Assembly: GCF_016679925.1 (NCBI RefSeq)
Contig: NZ_JAEQBW010000012.1
Location: 53,447-117,446, forward strand
Reading direction: 5' to 3'
Length of the DNA: 64,000 nt
DNA from: Marivirga aurantiaca
Lineage (GTDB): Bacteria > Bacteroidota > Bacteroidia > Cytophagales > Cyclobacteriaceae
Position numbers and translations under genes: made by a program. Below, one piece after another: positions 32,707-41,051 of this stretch (the stretch's first letter is position 1; each line of letters starts with the position of its first letter). The notes under the pieces were generated by a model. That model worked only from the letters and a program-made list of their open reading frames with translations, did not search any database and was not told the origin of the DNA.

Positions 32707-34503
32707 TCAAAGGTAACTGAAAGGAACTTTCAACTCTACTTTTGTTCCTTGTATTTCTCCATGTTCATCTTTAATGTTATCCCAAATCAATTGGATTTTG
32801 TTTTTGAGAGATTTATTAAATAATGCCATGCGCTCTTGAATAATGGTAGTAGACAAAGAATTGTGATCTATTTTCTGTGCTCCAAAAATTAGCCCTCCAC
32901 CATTATCACTTATTTCTATGGCTATATATTCACCTTCTTTGACCAATTTGAGGACAATTAAGCCCTGTCCTTTTGCATTAATAATTCCATGTTCAATAGC
33001 ATTTTCAACAAAAGGCTGAACAAACATAGGAGGTATGGTGTCTGTTTCTACATCAATGTTTTCATCTATCTCCACATTATAATCAAAAGACTCATTCATG
33101 CGCAGTCTATGGATATCCAAATAATTGGTAAGCATTTGTATTTCATCTTCGACCGGGATAAATTCCTGACGGGAGTTCTCCAATATTTCGCGCATCAATT
33201 TTGAGAACTTGGCTAAGTAAGTAGAGGCTTTTTCAGCTTCATTCTTCAACATAAAATTCTGCACGGCCATTAAGGCATTGGAAATAAAATGAGGGTTTAG
33301 TTGTGATCTCAGAAAACGCTGCTCCAGCTCCGTACGTGATTGCTGATCTTTGAATTTTCTTTGTCTATATACAAAATAGACGACTGCTGTAATGAGTGAA
33401 ATTGCGATAAGCCCAATGACCATTGTCTGATTCTTCTGTCTTATTTCCAAATCCTTTATTTCGGCTTGCTGCGACAAAGAGGCAATCTCGGCTTCTTTTT
33501 TTTCGGTTTCATATTCTACCTTGATATGACTGATTTGCTTAGACTGTTTTTCATTATAGATACTATCCTTATACATCTGAGCAATACGTAAATTGGCAAT
33601 TGCCTGGGGCAAATCGTTTTGCTTTTCATTAATTGCCACTCTAATCTCATATAGCTCCATAATCCCAAATTTGTGATGTATGACCCCATATTGCTTTAAC
33701 CCTTCGACACAATTTTGAAGAGCATGATCTAATTGATTTGATTTTAAATAACTTTTGGCCAAACCCAAATGTGAATAACCACGATTCCACGGCTTATCAA
33801 GGTTTTTTATAATATCAATTGCAGTTTGATAACGCGCAATTGCCTCGGGTAATTTATTGAATTTCAGATACGCGTCACCTTGTAAATTGACGCTTGAACA
33901 TATGAGAATGGTATCATTAAGGTTTCTGACAATTGCTTCTGCTTCCTCCAGTTTTGACATTACATTGTTTAAATTATCCCCTTTGGCTAATAAAAGGTTC
34001 CCAATCGTCATTAAACTGCTAGCCATATGCTTTTTATCATCTGACTTCACATAATAATCATGTGAATTAGAAAGATAAACGAGCGCCTCATCATATTTAC
34101 CATCCTGTTTTAATAAAATAGCCATGTTTGCCTGACAATTAGCAGCACCTCTTTCATCGCCAATCCGATTATAAATTTCAACTGCTTCCTTATAGGTTGA
34201 AAACGACTTAGCAAAATCACCATTAATATCATAAGTTACGCCAAGTACATTTAGAGAATTGGCAATGCCGCGCTGATAGTTTATTTGCGTTGAAAGATTT
34301 AGTGCTTCTTCGGCCAAAATCTTGGCAGAATCAGTCTTATTATATAAAAGTTTATTGCTTTTTACTAGTATTGTCTCAATAGATGTGCTGTCAGCTTCTT
34401 CTAATTCAAAGCAGAATAATGGCTTATTTGAAACTAATAGGAGAAATAAAACCCCAAACTTTAACCCCCCTAAAAATAATCGTGATTTCAGATAGCTTAT
34501 CAT
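32707..34503 (-). CDS. LytS-type histidine kinase with periplasmic TPR sensor
   Basis: I start at ATG 34503, where MISYLKSRLFLGGLKFGVLF gives a normal signal peptide; upstream in-frame ATGs at 34530 and 34554 also exist. The mature sensor has about seven TPR units (for example GIANSLNVLGVTYDINGDFA), then a coiled coil, one transmembrane helix near residue 370 (MVIGLIAISLITAVVYFVY), and a LytS-type kinase core with LRSQLNPHFISNALMAVQNF, whose His is the phospho site. The ATPase part has MFVQPFVENAIEHG and ISDNGGG. It acts on the LytTR regulator encoded next. The signal is unknown. Confidence 0.92.
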   Translation of the reverse strand: MISYLKSRLFLGGLKFGVLFLLLVSNKPLFCFELEEADSTSIETILVKSNKLLYNKTDSAKILAEEALNLSTQINYQRGIANSLNVLGVTYDINGDFAKSFSTYKEAVEIYNRIGDERGAANCQANMAILLKQDGKYDEALVYLSNSHDYYVKSDDKKHMASSLMTIGNLLLAKGDNLNNVMSKLEEAEAIVRNLNDTILICSSVNLQGDAYLKFNKLPEAIARYQTAIDIIKNLDKPWNRGYSHLGLAKSYLKSNQLDHALQNCVEGLKQYGVIHHKFGIMELYEIRVAINEKQNDLPQAIANLRIAQMYKDSIYNEKQSKQISHIKVEYETEKKEAEIASLSQQAEIKDLEIRQKNQTMVIGLIAISLITAVVYFVYRQRKFKDQQSRTELEQRFLRSQLNPHFISNALMAVQNFMLKNEAEKASTYLAKFSKLMREILENSRQEFIPVEDEIQMLTNYLDIHRLRMNESFDYNVEIDENIDVETDTIPPMFVQPFVENAIEHGIINAKGQGLIVLKLVKEGEYIAIEISDNGGGLIFGAQKIDHNSLSTTIIQERMALFNKSLKNKIQLIWDNIKDEHGEIQGTKVELKVPFSYL

Positions 34504-34744
34504 TTGGTGACCATAAAGGCATAGCCTCATTAAATAGTTATGCAATTTAATCAAATAAATCTATTTTCAAATAAAAAGCAGATGGTCATAGATTGAAAGG
34601 GCCTCTATATTGCATTAACACCACTTGGGAAAGAATAGATTGATAATGGTGTTTACACCAACCCTAAAGTTCTTGTCAACTCCGCACTAACGTTCACCGG
34701 CCTTCGAAACTTCCGTAGGAGAAAAATAGTATATTCTTTTCAAA

Positions 34745-35536
34745 TTAAACCTGTTTTAGAACCCCTCCATCAGCACGTAAGGAGGCCCCATTTGTGGCAA
34801 TAGAAAGAGGACTTGCCAAATATGCTGCTAAAGATGCGATTTCAGTTGGATCTATAAATCTTTGCAAGAGTGAATCAGGGTTTGTCTGTTGGATGATGCC
34901 AGCTTTCATTTGTTCAACCGGCATTTTCTGTGCATTTGCAATTTGTTCCACTGTGGTGGCTACTCCATCAGAATAGGTCGGTCCTCCCAAAATGCTGTTG
35001 ATGGTGACATGTGTTCCTTTTGTCAGTTTAGACAGGCCGTTACTGACTGCCAACATAGCTGCTTTGGTCATACCATAATGTATCATATTAGCAGGGACAT
35101 TCACTCCTGATTCACTGGTTATAAAAATAATTCGCCCAAAATTTCGCTCCAACATACGAGGTAAAAGATGTCTCGATAAGCGAATACTGCTCAGCACGTT
35201 GATATTAAAAATTTTCATCCAGTCAGCATCCGATATTTCTTCAAAGGCTTTCAACTCAAAAATCCCAACATTATTGACAAGAATGTCAATGTCGCTCAAC
35301 TGATTCAGAAGGATATGTACCTCTTCGGTATTAGAAAAATCGGCTGCAATACCTGAAACAGCCCGTTGAGGAAATTCCTGCTTCAATTTTTCTATTGCTT
35401 TACTAAGTTTCTTTTCTTCTCGTCCGTTGAGAATTACATTGGCTCCTTCATTTAAAAGTTGGCGGGCAATCGCAAAGCCAATCCCTTGTGTAGAGCCACT
35501 AATAAAAGCTTTTTTTGAATCTAATTTTAAGTCCAT
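34745..35536 (-). CDS. Short-chain dehydrogenase/reductase
   Basis: This 263-residue SDR has the Rossmann motif SGSTQGIG (13-20), NNVG at 88-91, Asn111, a Ser in FITSES and the catalytic YGMTK with Tyr154 and Lys158. The C-terminal LRADGGVLKQV is the usual cofactor-side end. The residue pattern NGRE after strand 2 suggests NADP(H) preference (inference). The substrate is unknown. It is 59 bp downstream of a TetR gene on the same strand and is probably controlled by it; an operator-like half-site is upstream. 34555-34744, behind it, holds no gene. Confidence 0.9.
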   Translation of the reverse strand: MDLKLDSKKAFISGSTQGIGFAIARQLLNEGANVILNGREEKKLSKAIEKLKQEFPQRAVSGIAADFSNTEEVHILLNQLSDIDILVNNVGIFELKAFEEISDADWMKIFNINVLSSIRLSRHLLPRMLERNFGRIIFITSESGVNVPANMIHYGMTKAAMLAVSNGLSKLTKGTHVTINSILGGPTYSDGVATTVEQIANAQKMPVEQMKAGIIQQTNPDSLLQRFIDPTEIASLAAYLASPLSIATNGASLRADGGVLKQV

Positions 35537-35560
35537 GAAATCTAAGTTTATAAATATTTA

Positions 35561-35574
35561 TTTTGTATTAATCA
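35561..35574 (-). promoter_or_regulatory. Operator-like half-site upstream of the SDR gene
   Basis: TTTTGTATTAATCA (35561-35574) repeats, with one change, the left half of the palindrome at 36184 (TTTTGTATTGATCA). It lies 25 bp before the SDR start, so the TetR protein could bind both sites. Confidence 0.45.
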
Positions 35575-35595
35575 TTCCATAAATAGCGAAAAAAA

Positions 35596-36177
35596 TTAGC
35601 TGATGACAGCCAATTGCATTTCTATTTGATGAAGAAGTGTTTCCCTGTCTGGGTACATTCTCCTTAAGGTATTTAAACCGCACCAAAATGTGATGAGGTA
35701 TCTTCCTAGAATCTGCGGATCCGTGTGATTATTGATTTTTTGTAATTCCTGAGCCTTTCGAATAGCATCCGAAAACATTTGTTCCACTTCCTTGAGGATA
35801 TTTACCGCCTCCAGTTCCAGATCATTGTCAACATGAGCCATTTCCACTACAGAATTGGCGATTATGCAACCTTTTAGATGTGTTTCTTTATCTGCTTGCG
35901 CAATGCTTCTAAAGAAGTCTTTAATCAAATCCAGCGGTGATTCGCTTTCTCTCAGTTCTTTTTTAAATTGGTTAAAAGCTTCTCTTCGCTGAAGAATGGA
36001 TTTTCGAAATACTTCCTTTTTCCCTCCTTTGAAGGTATTATAAAAGCTTCCGCTCCCTGCACCTGTCACTTTAAGCAAATCTCCCAGGGAGGTAGCGGTG
36101 TAACCTTTTTTCCAAAAGATTTCCTGTGCTTTTTCAATCAAGTGTTTGTCGTTGTACAGTACCGGTCTTCCCCTCAT
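35596..36177 (-). CDS. TetR/AcrR family transcriptional regulator
   Basis: A 193-residue regulator opening MRGRPVLYNDKHLIEKAQEI, with the helix-turn-helix at about 28-50 (TATSLGDLLKVTGAGSGSFY) and a C-terminal ligand domain of the AcrR-like type (KGCIIANSVVEMAHVD and FWCGLNTLRRMYP). It resembles YxaF/LmrA-like regulators of SDR or efflux genes. A 24-bp palindrome lies 7 bp before its start, as expected for autorepression, and the SDR gene follows at 59 bp. Confidence 0.92.
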   Translation of the reverse strand: MRGRPVLYNDKHLIEKAQEIFWKKGYTATSLGDLLKVTGAGSGSFYNTFKGGKKEVFRKSILQRREAFNQFKKELRESESPLDLIKDFFRSIAQADKETHLKGCIIANSVVEMAHVDNDLELEAVNILKEVEQMFSDAIRKAQELQKINNHTDPQILGRYLITFWCGLNTLRRMYPDRETLLHQIEMQLAVIS

Positions 36178-36183
36178 TGTTAT

Positions 36184-36207
36184 TTTTTGTATTGATCACT
36201 ACAAAAA
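36184..36207. promoter_or_regulatory. Palindromic operator of the TetR gene
   Basis: The arms TTTTTGTA (36184-36191) and TACAAAAA (36200-36207) are perfect inverted copies around TGATCA, itself a palindrome. Only one base pair of 12 is broken. The site sits directly upstream of the tetR start, the usual place for an autoregulatory operator. Confidence 0.7.
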
Positions 36208-36320
36208 TATGAAATTAAACATCACCATCAACTCATTAACACTTTTTTTAAGATAAGTATGTTCTTTTCATTGGTATGGATAAGACTAAAATATACCCCT
36301 TCCGCTGCAGAAAGGCACTA

Positions 36321-36440
36321 TTTTGCTTCTGAAAAAAAAGAAGCTTGGTTTTGGGAAAAAGGAAGCTTGGTTTTGGTGAAAAGATGCTGTCCTTTTTTCA
36401 AAAAGATGCCGTGCTTTTTGCCTTTCCCAAAGCAGGCACT
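36321..36440. repeat. Degenerate 21-22-bp tandem repeats in an intergenic stretch
   Basis: GAAGCTTGGTTTTGG occurs twice 22 bp apart (36340 and 36362), followed by AAAAGATGCTGTCC and AAAAAGATGCCGTGC, which keep the same spacing. No gene is seen in 36208-36629, and the block may be a slipped repeat. Its AAAAAGATGC word recalls the dispersed repeat at 16157, but the match is short. Confidence 0.4.
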
Positions 36441-36629
36441 TTGGGAAGGGTAATTTGAGGATAAAAGCCTAAACCTTTTTATAGGTAAGCGTCTTTAACA
36501 TATTCCTCAATTTGGAACCCGGCTGGAATAGGATTTTTCCACTTTTAATGCTATACATGGTGTTCGTTGCCTTATTGTTCAATCTGTCTTTTAACATTCT
36601 CTAATGCCGTCCACATCCACCGGCTAAAT

Positions 36630-37109
36630 TTAATTACTCAAAAGTTCCAATTTCTCCGACTTTATTAAACGGTCCTTCATACCGGGAAATTCTCCAATGA
36701 GATCTTCAAGGACAAGCACTGTGTCGGATGCCTCCCAAACAATGTAGCGGGCAAAACCTGGCTTATCGTTTTCAACTTTCTTTCCATCGGGGCCATAGAG
36801 CGCGTAACCCGACCGCATTTCGAACTGAATAGACAGTGTGTCGTTTTGTATTCGCCAGTCTTTCATCAGGAACGACATGTAAGGTTCAATTCCTACTTTC
36901 CCATGGACATTGATAGCTGGTCCAAAAACACCAGTGCGGTCTTCATGAAACTCCATGTACCATCCTTGCACTTGTCCATTATCTACTGGCTTCTTCCAAT
37001 TTCCGACAAGGCTTTTTTCTTTTTCTTGAAGAGGTGATGTAGTTGTGGTGCAGCCAACAAGCATAAGCAAGTAAAGGTAGAAGAAGTATTTGACTAATTT
37101 CGATGCCAT
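36630..37109 (-). CDS. Lipoprotein of unknown function (159 aa)
   Basis: Starting at ATG 37109 (MASKLVKYFFYLYLLMLVGC) the protein has a good lipoprotein signal with Cys20; an in-frame ATG at 37145 would add 12 residues. The rest is a beta-rich domain of lipocalin-like composition, with SLVGNWKKPVDNGQVQGWYM, FHEDRTGVFGP and WRIQNDTLSIQFEM, as in proteins with a GTW/GNW opening. No function can be named. It stands alone between the TetR gene and the SIR2 gene. Confidence 0.65.
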   Translation of the reverse strand: MASKLVKYFFYLYLLMLVGCTTTTSPLQEKEKSLVGNWKKPVDNGQVQGWYMEFHEDRTGVFGPAINVHGKVGIEPYMSFLMKDWRIQNDTLSIQFEMRSGYALYGPDGKKVENDKPGFARYIVWEASDTVLVLEDLIGEFPGMKDRLIKSEKLELLSN

Positions 37110-37296
37110 TATGTTGAAAATATTTTGTATTCGGAGGAAAATCAACGGCTATTTGGTCTAAAGTTCAGTCGTGATGTCAATTGTTGCTGTTTTCGCGTTA
37201 ATTTTTGTTTTATCAAGCTTCAATGTCGGTTGGGTCGTCAACTTAATTGCCCACTTGGCCTGTTAGGATATCTTCATCTGTTTAGCGGTTCTGTTT

Positions 37297-38484
37297 TTAT
37301 ATTTTCGGATATTCGTCATAAAATGTTTGACCAATACCATTGATAAAAACAGAAACTCGCCCGTCATCACTGTCAACTGTGTGATTAAGTTCATTTCTAA
37401 TTACGAGATTACTAAACTGAACTGCAAATATGTCACTTAATCCCCATGTCATTCTGTAAAAGTCGCTTTTTGTGTCTGTTAAACAAGATTTGTCGTAATA
37501 TACAACGACTATAACTTTCGTTCCTTTGTCAATAAATTTAAGATTGTTGTTTATGTGAGGGTCGCTGAAACTGTAACCAATAATTAAAACTTTATTTGCA
37601 GTCACGCAGTCCGAAGTTAGTGAATGAAATATTTCTAAGAGTGGACTTGAATTTATTCTTGTCAGTTTATTATAGCCAGAAATTATAGGCGAAGGAAGAA
37701 GTGCTTCTCTTGAAATGGTATAACCGTCAAAACTTTGTATGTGTTTTCGTTCTTCTGGTTCTGCTAATTTTTCGCAAACTGATTGTCTGTGCCAAAGAAT
37801 ACAACCGTGAAGATTGTAATGGCAATCTGTAATCCGATTATTGATAACTTCTTTAAAGTCAAATTTATCGTTTACAAATCCGTCAAAATAGTTGTCATAT
37901 CTATTTAACCAGTTGTCATAATTTAAAGTGTAAACTCGTCTTGAGTGTGTATTCTTGTCAAATTGAGTGTTTAGAAAATCTTTGAACCCTAACATTCCTA
38001 CATTGTTGGTGTCTTTGTTATGAGGGTTTAGGTGTCGGACAATTTCGTCAATAAGATGATTGTAGATTTTTTCAATAAAGAAATAAGATAAGTCTTTCCA
38101 CTTAGGATTTCGGACTTGATTTATTCTAAAAAACAATCTGCGATTAAGGGAGTATATTGTGTTTTTTACGCTATTTTGAAATTTGTGCTTATGATGAGTT
38201 CTTTCAACATCTTCAACATATGAAAACAACTCTTCAATCATTTGCAATATTGTCTCAAAGTTTATTTTAGAAAGATTGTCGTCAAGTTTTGTCGGGTCAA
38301 GTTTATTCCAAAAGCAATATTCTGAATAAATGAAGAACATAAGTTCTTTATCGTCAGTTAGGTCAGTGTGGTTGTAAGAAATAAAAGCCTTAGTCAAACC
38401 AGCGGTTGTAACTCCAAAAAAATTTTTTCCTGCTGTTAGTCCAGCACCAGTTAAAATAGTTATGTTCTTCTTATTTTCTATCAT
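37297..38484 (-). CDS. SIR2-like domain protein, candidate defence effector
   Basis: The 395-residue protein is a diverged SIR2-fold protein. The NAD-binding opening ILTGAGLTAGKNFFGV is at 9-24, the TLNYDNWLNRYD motif (SIR2 T-x-N-Y-D) near 185-197, NLHGCILWH with the likely catalytic His near 225, and LIIGYSFSDPHINNNL near 300. SIR2 domains of this type in antiphage systems such as Thoeris ThsA and DSR act as NADases; sirtuin deacylases are shorter and have a zinc module, not seen here. It follows an FRG-domain gene by 98 bp on the same strand. Whether it is an NADase is an inference. Confidence 0.82.
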   Translation of the reverse strand: MIENKKNITILTGAGLTAGKNFFGVTTAGLTKAFISYNHTDLTDDKELMFFIYSEYCFWNKLDPTKLDDNLSKINFETILQMIEELFSYVEDVERTHHKHKFQNSVKNTIYSLNRRLFFRINQVRNPKWKDLSYFFIEKIYNHLIDEIVRHLNPHNKDTNNVGMLGFKDFLNTQFDKNTHSRRVYTLNYDNWLNRYDNYFDGFVNDKFDFKEVINNRITDCHYNLHGCILWHRQSVCEKLAEPEERKHIQSFDGYTISREALLPSPIISGYNKLTRINSSPLLEIFHSLTSDCVTANKVLIIGYSFSDPHINNNLKFIDKGTKVIVVVYYDKSCLTDTKSDFYRMTWGLSDIFAVQFSNLVIRNELNHTVDSDDGRVSVFINGIGQTFYDEYPKI

Positions 38485-38521
38485 CTAAAATTTTAATGTT
38501 TACCGTGTCTGTTAAAGTGAC

Positions 38522-38556
38522 CGCTAACGTCCCGTAAACAACAGTGTGAGCTAGCG
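38522..38556. repeat. Inverted repeat between the FRG and SIR2 genes
   Basis: CGCTAAC (38522-38528) and GCTAGCG (38550-38556) pair with one mismatch, with a 21-nt loop. A related CACTAACGTTC is at 34685-34695. Such CTAACGT-bearing sequences often border gene cassettes in Bacteroidota, but I cannot show that here. Confidence 0.35.
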
Positions 38557-38582
38557 TGATTTAAGCATTGTTTTTATACTGC

Positions 38583-39287
38583 TCATCTTGCCGTAAACTC
38601 CCAATTTATGTGCTGACAAATTCCTCCAATATCGTTGAATAAACTTTTGTTATTAATTCCGAAAAGATTGAGTCCTTCTAAAATCTTAGTTTTTATTTCA
38701 TTAGGAATTTGAACTTCCATAATATTTTCTTTCATTTCTCTATTCGACCGAAGATCAACAAATCTTTCATTTGTTTTAGAATATTTATGAGCAGTGAACC
38801 ATCCAGATTGCGAAATAACTCTTTGGTTATTTAAAGTTGGCTTCAAAACTTTTGTTTTTGATCTAGTAAATGGAGATTTTTCTTTGGATTTATCCAATAA
38901 GAATTCTTCTGCGTGCAAAAATATGTATACATAAGAATCGCTGTTCATTTTATATGGATTCGAACAAGCAAACCATAAAGCAGTCAATGGATTGGAAGTC
39001 CAATCTAAAAGCCTTGTTTTCATTCCGTAATGTTGAGCATAAATTAGCCAATCCCACTCATCGAATTGTTGTCCATTTATCTTAGTATTAGTTTGACGAA
39101 TTAATTCTTTAAGCATTTGTCTTTCTAATTCGGTTGTATCTTTTTTCGGTTCTTTTCTGGCTATAGAAGGTAATAGTGGATCATTACTCGATTGCCCGCG
39201 AAATAAAAGAAGTTCTGCTGTGTCAACTTTTAGATTTTCTATAAGTTTTAAATAGTCAAGGAACTTTTTAATTATTTGTGTATCCAT
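38583..39287 (-). CDS. FRG domain-containing protein
   Basis: This 234-residue protein is one FRG domain. It has the name-giving LLFRGQSSNDPLLPSIAR at 26-43 and the strongest block, IYAQHYGMKTRLLDWTSNP followed by LTALWFAC at 81-108. Towards the C-terminus VISQSGWFTAHK fits the third FRG motif. The biochemical activity of FRG domains is not established to my knowledge; they are found in phage, mobile and accessory regions. There is no signal peptide. Paired with the SIR2 gene downstream, it could be a sensor or a second toxin of the same module (inference). Confidence 0.88.
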   Translation of the reverse strand: MDTQIIKKFLDYLKLIENLKVDTAELLLFRGQSSNDPLLPSIARKEPKKDTTELERQMLKELIRQTNTKINGQQFDEWDWLIYAQHYGMKTRLLDWTSNPLTALWFACSNPYKMNSDSYVYIFLHAEEFLLDKSKEKSPFTRSKTKVLKPTLNNQRVISQSGWFTAHKYSKTNERFVDLRSNREMKENIMEVQIPNEIKTKILEGLNLFGINNKSLFNDIGGICQHINWEFTAR

Positions 39288-39328
39288 ATTTTAGTACAAT
39301 CAATCTTTGAGTTGTTGCCAATAATTCG

Positions 39329-39547
39329 CTAAGTGCACCTCCAGGCACACATACTTACTTTGTATTTTTCATTAACCGACAACAAACGACTGTAAACGTT
39401 ACCATCATTTGCAAACAACTTTCTTCGGTTAATTGATTTAAGATGCTGAACATACTTCCATCTTCCTTTAAATCCAAAATATTCATCGAAAGCCACAGCA
39501 AAATACCTATATGTAGGTAGTGGTTCCGAAATGAACTGTGGTGGGGT
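39329..39547 (-). pseudogene. Open-frame fragment without a start codon
   Basis: On the minus strand a 72-codon open frame ends in TAG at 39329. It reads like protein (SEPLPTYRYFAVAFDEYFGF, then KGRWKYVQHLKSINRRKLF), but has no ATG, GTG or TTG near its 5' end. It may be the tail of a lost gene next to the FRG gene. I cannot name the family. Otherwise 39288-39714 holds only the terminator at 39634. Confidence 0.3.
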
Positions 39548-39633
39548 TTAGCTCAAATTCAAACTCGAACTGAGGCTTGGCTAGAACAAAAAAAGCTACC
39601 CATCTACTGAGTTGCTTTTTAAATCTTTTTTTT

Positions 39634-39672
39634 AACGAAGAAGGGGCAGCTTGAAGCTGCCCCTTCTTTTAA
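39634..39672 (-). terminator. Intrinsic terminator after the 219-aa lipoprotein
   Basis: AAGAAGGGGCAGCTT (39638-39652) and AAGCTGCCCCTTCTT (39654-39668) form a stem of about 14 bp with a tiny loop. On the minus strand it is followed by a long T-rich run (39624-39633). It is the strongest hairpin in the window. Confidence 0.88.
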
Positions 39673-39714
39673 AATAGTAATCCTTCATTCCTATTACTTA
39701 AAGAGCTAATAGCT

Positions 39715-40374
39715 TTATTCCAAAACTATATCTATTGTTAATGTGCAACCTTGTTCGTTTTTCTGACCTTTTAAAACAATTTTGTCTACTTCCGCAGAAA
39801 TAATTTCAAAATTGAAGGTTAATAAATCCTGACCATCAAATAAGTTATAGACATCTCCAAAATTGGTAGTTAAAATATTGTCATCATTATTAAATAACCA
39901 TGAGTTGGTAAACACCTCTGATCCATTCTCCTCTTCATATTCGCCCGTATTTCCATTCTCATCAAAAATTGGTGTTTGTTTCTTAAATGTATGTGTGCCT
40001 ATTAAATTAGATGAGGTAAAATTCGCTTCATAATTTAACCATTCATACTGCAGTCCACAGTATTCATCCGAGCATGTAATAGTACAGTCTGGATCATCCT
40101 CAGGACATGGGCTACAATCGGAATTGATTTGGGCACAAAAATCGGGCTTCACTAATTCAAATGCTCCGCCATCCCCACTTTCTTCACCTGAGCAACTTAT
40201 GTCATAAATAAACGAACTTGCCACCCAAACTTTTGCCTGCAAAAGTTCTTCAAAATTATCTTGCGGGTTCAAGTCATCAATATCATCTAATGAGTCATCA
40301 TCATCACATGCAGTAGGTATTAGCAGTAAGATAGCTAAGCCGAAAAATAGGAATGTTTTTAATTTTCTTTCCAT
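39715..40374 (-). CDS. Cys-rich lipoprotein of unknown function (219 aa)
   Basis: The start at ATG 40374 gives MERKLKTFLFFGLAILLLIP and lipobox PTAC (Cys23), followed by an Asp-rich linker (DDDDSLDDIDD). Residues 58-107 contain nine cysteines (for example ISCSGEESGDG, QINSDCSPCPEDDPDCTITC and SDEYCG), probably disulfide-bonded outside the cytoplasm. The C-terminal half is beta-rich with NNDDNILTTNFGDVYNLFDG. An ATG at 40428 would add 18 residues that do not fit a signal. No family recognised. Confidence 0.7.
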   Translation of the reverse strand: MERKLKTFLFFGLAILLLIPTACDDDDSLDDIDDLNPQDNFEELLQAKVWVASSFIYDISCSGEESGDGGAFELVKPDFCAQINSDCSPCPEDDPDCTITCSDEYCGLQYEWLNYEANFTSSNLIGTHTFKKQTPIFDENGNTGEYEEENGSEVFTNSWLFNNDDNILTTNFGDVYNLFDGQDLLTFNFEIISAEVDKIVLKGQKNEQGCTLTIDIVLE

Positions 40375-40446
40375 AATATTATGTATTTTAGAAGATAAAA
40401 TTAGACAATAAATAGCTATCCACAACACCCATAAAATTTTATTTTA

Positions 40447-40566
40447 GGTCTCTCATGAAAATCAGGGTTTCGTTGAAATGCGGATTTTCATTTGCATACT
40501 GTAAGCAAATTTTTCATGGGGAGGCGGGATTTTATTTGGTTCTTGACTATTGGAGTATTTATGAAG
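40447..40566 (+). repeat. Dispersed intergenic repeat, short head-tail copy
   Basis: It starts TCTCATGAAAATCAGGGTTT, like the heads at 15970 and 62031, and ends GGGATTTTATTTGGTTCTTG and GGAGTATTTATGAAG, matching 62320-62360. The middle, with the paired stems, is missing. The surrounding 40375-40992 carries no convincing gene. Confidence 0.6.
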
Positions 40567-40992
40567 TGTGGCCAACTTAATAATAGCATGGTGGGAAAAC
40601 TAAAGAAGGTTGTCTTTCTCCCTTGGGGTGCGCTTAGGTATTATAAAGAGTTACTGTTATCCGACTAAAAATACATTGTAAATTATTGTTAGAAATAATG
40701 GCTGCTAATCGTTATTAAGCCTGTTTTTATAAAAATGTAAAAAAGCCCCTTAAAAAAAATTGCACTTTTACAATATCTTTGGCGTGCTAATTTGTCTTTT
40801 AATCTTTGTCTACTATATAATAAGATTTCCTATTTTCCAGCCTACACCCCTACAAAACCTCCAGGGGATAGTTCTCACAGATTTATCCCAGCAAAAAATA
40901 ATAAGCTTATCACAATTTTCTACTATTGCAAAAGTCTTGTTATCTCCTTTGAAGTTCAGTTCAAAGACTGCGAGGACTTGAACAAAAAGAAA

Positions 40993-41022
40993 CAAAAAAA
41001 GCAAGCCGTTTCCGACTTGCTC
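40993..41022 (-). terminator. Intrinsic terminator after ftsZ (end of dcw cluster)
   Basis: AGCAAG (41000-41005) and CTTGCT (41016-41021) form a 6-bp stem with a 10-nt loop, and the minus strand continues TTTTTTT (40994-41000). It lies 30 bp after the ftsZ stop. Confidence 0.85.
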
Positions 41023-41051
41023 TTTTACCATTAGATGTTAATCTATCTTTA

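Noticed and set aside
36259..36453. A 64-codon plus-strand frame in the tetR upstream gap
   Set aside because: It is made of the short tandem repeats, with low-complexity composition and no family.
40760..40981. A 73-codon plus-strand frame with a hydrophobic start
   Set aside because: It begins with TTG, has no promoter or family likeness and runs into the ftsZ terminator region on the other strand.
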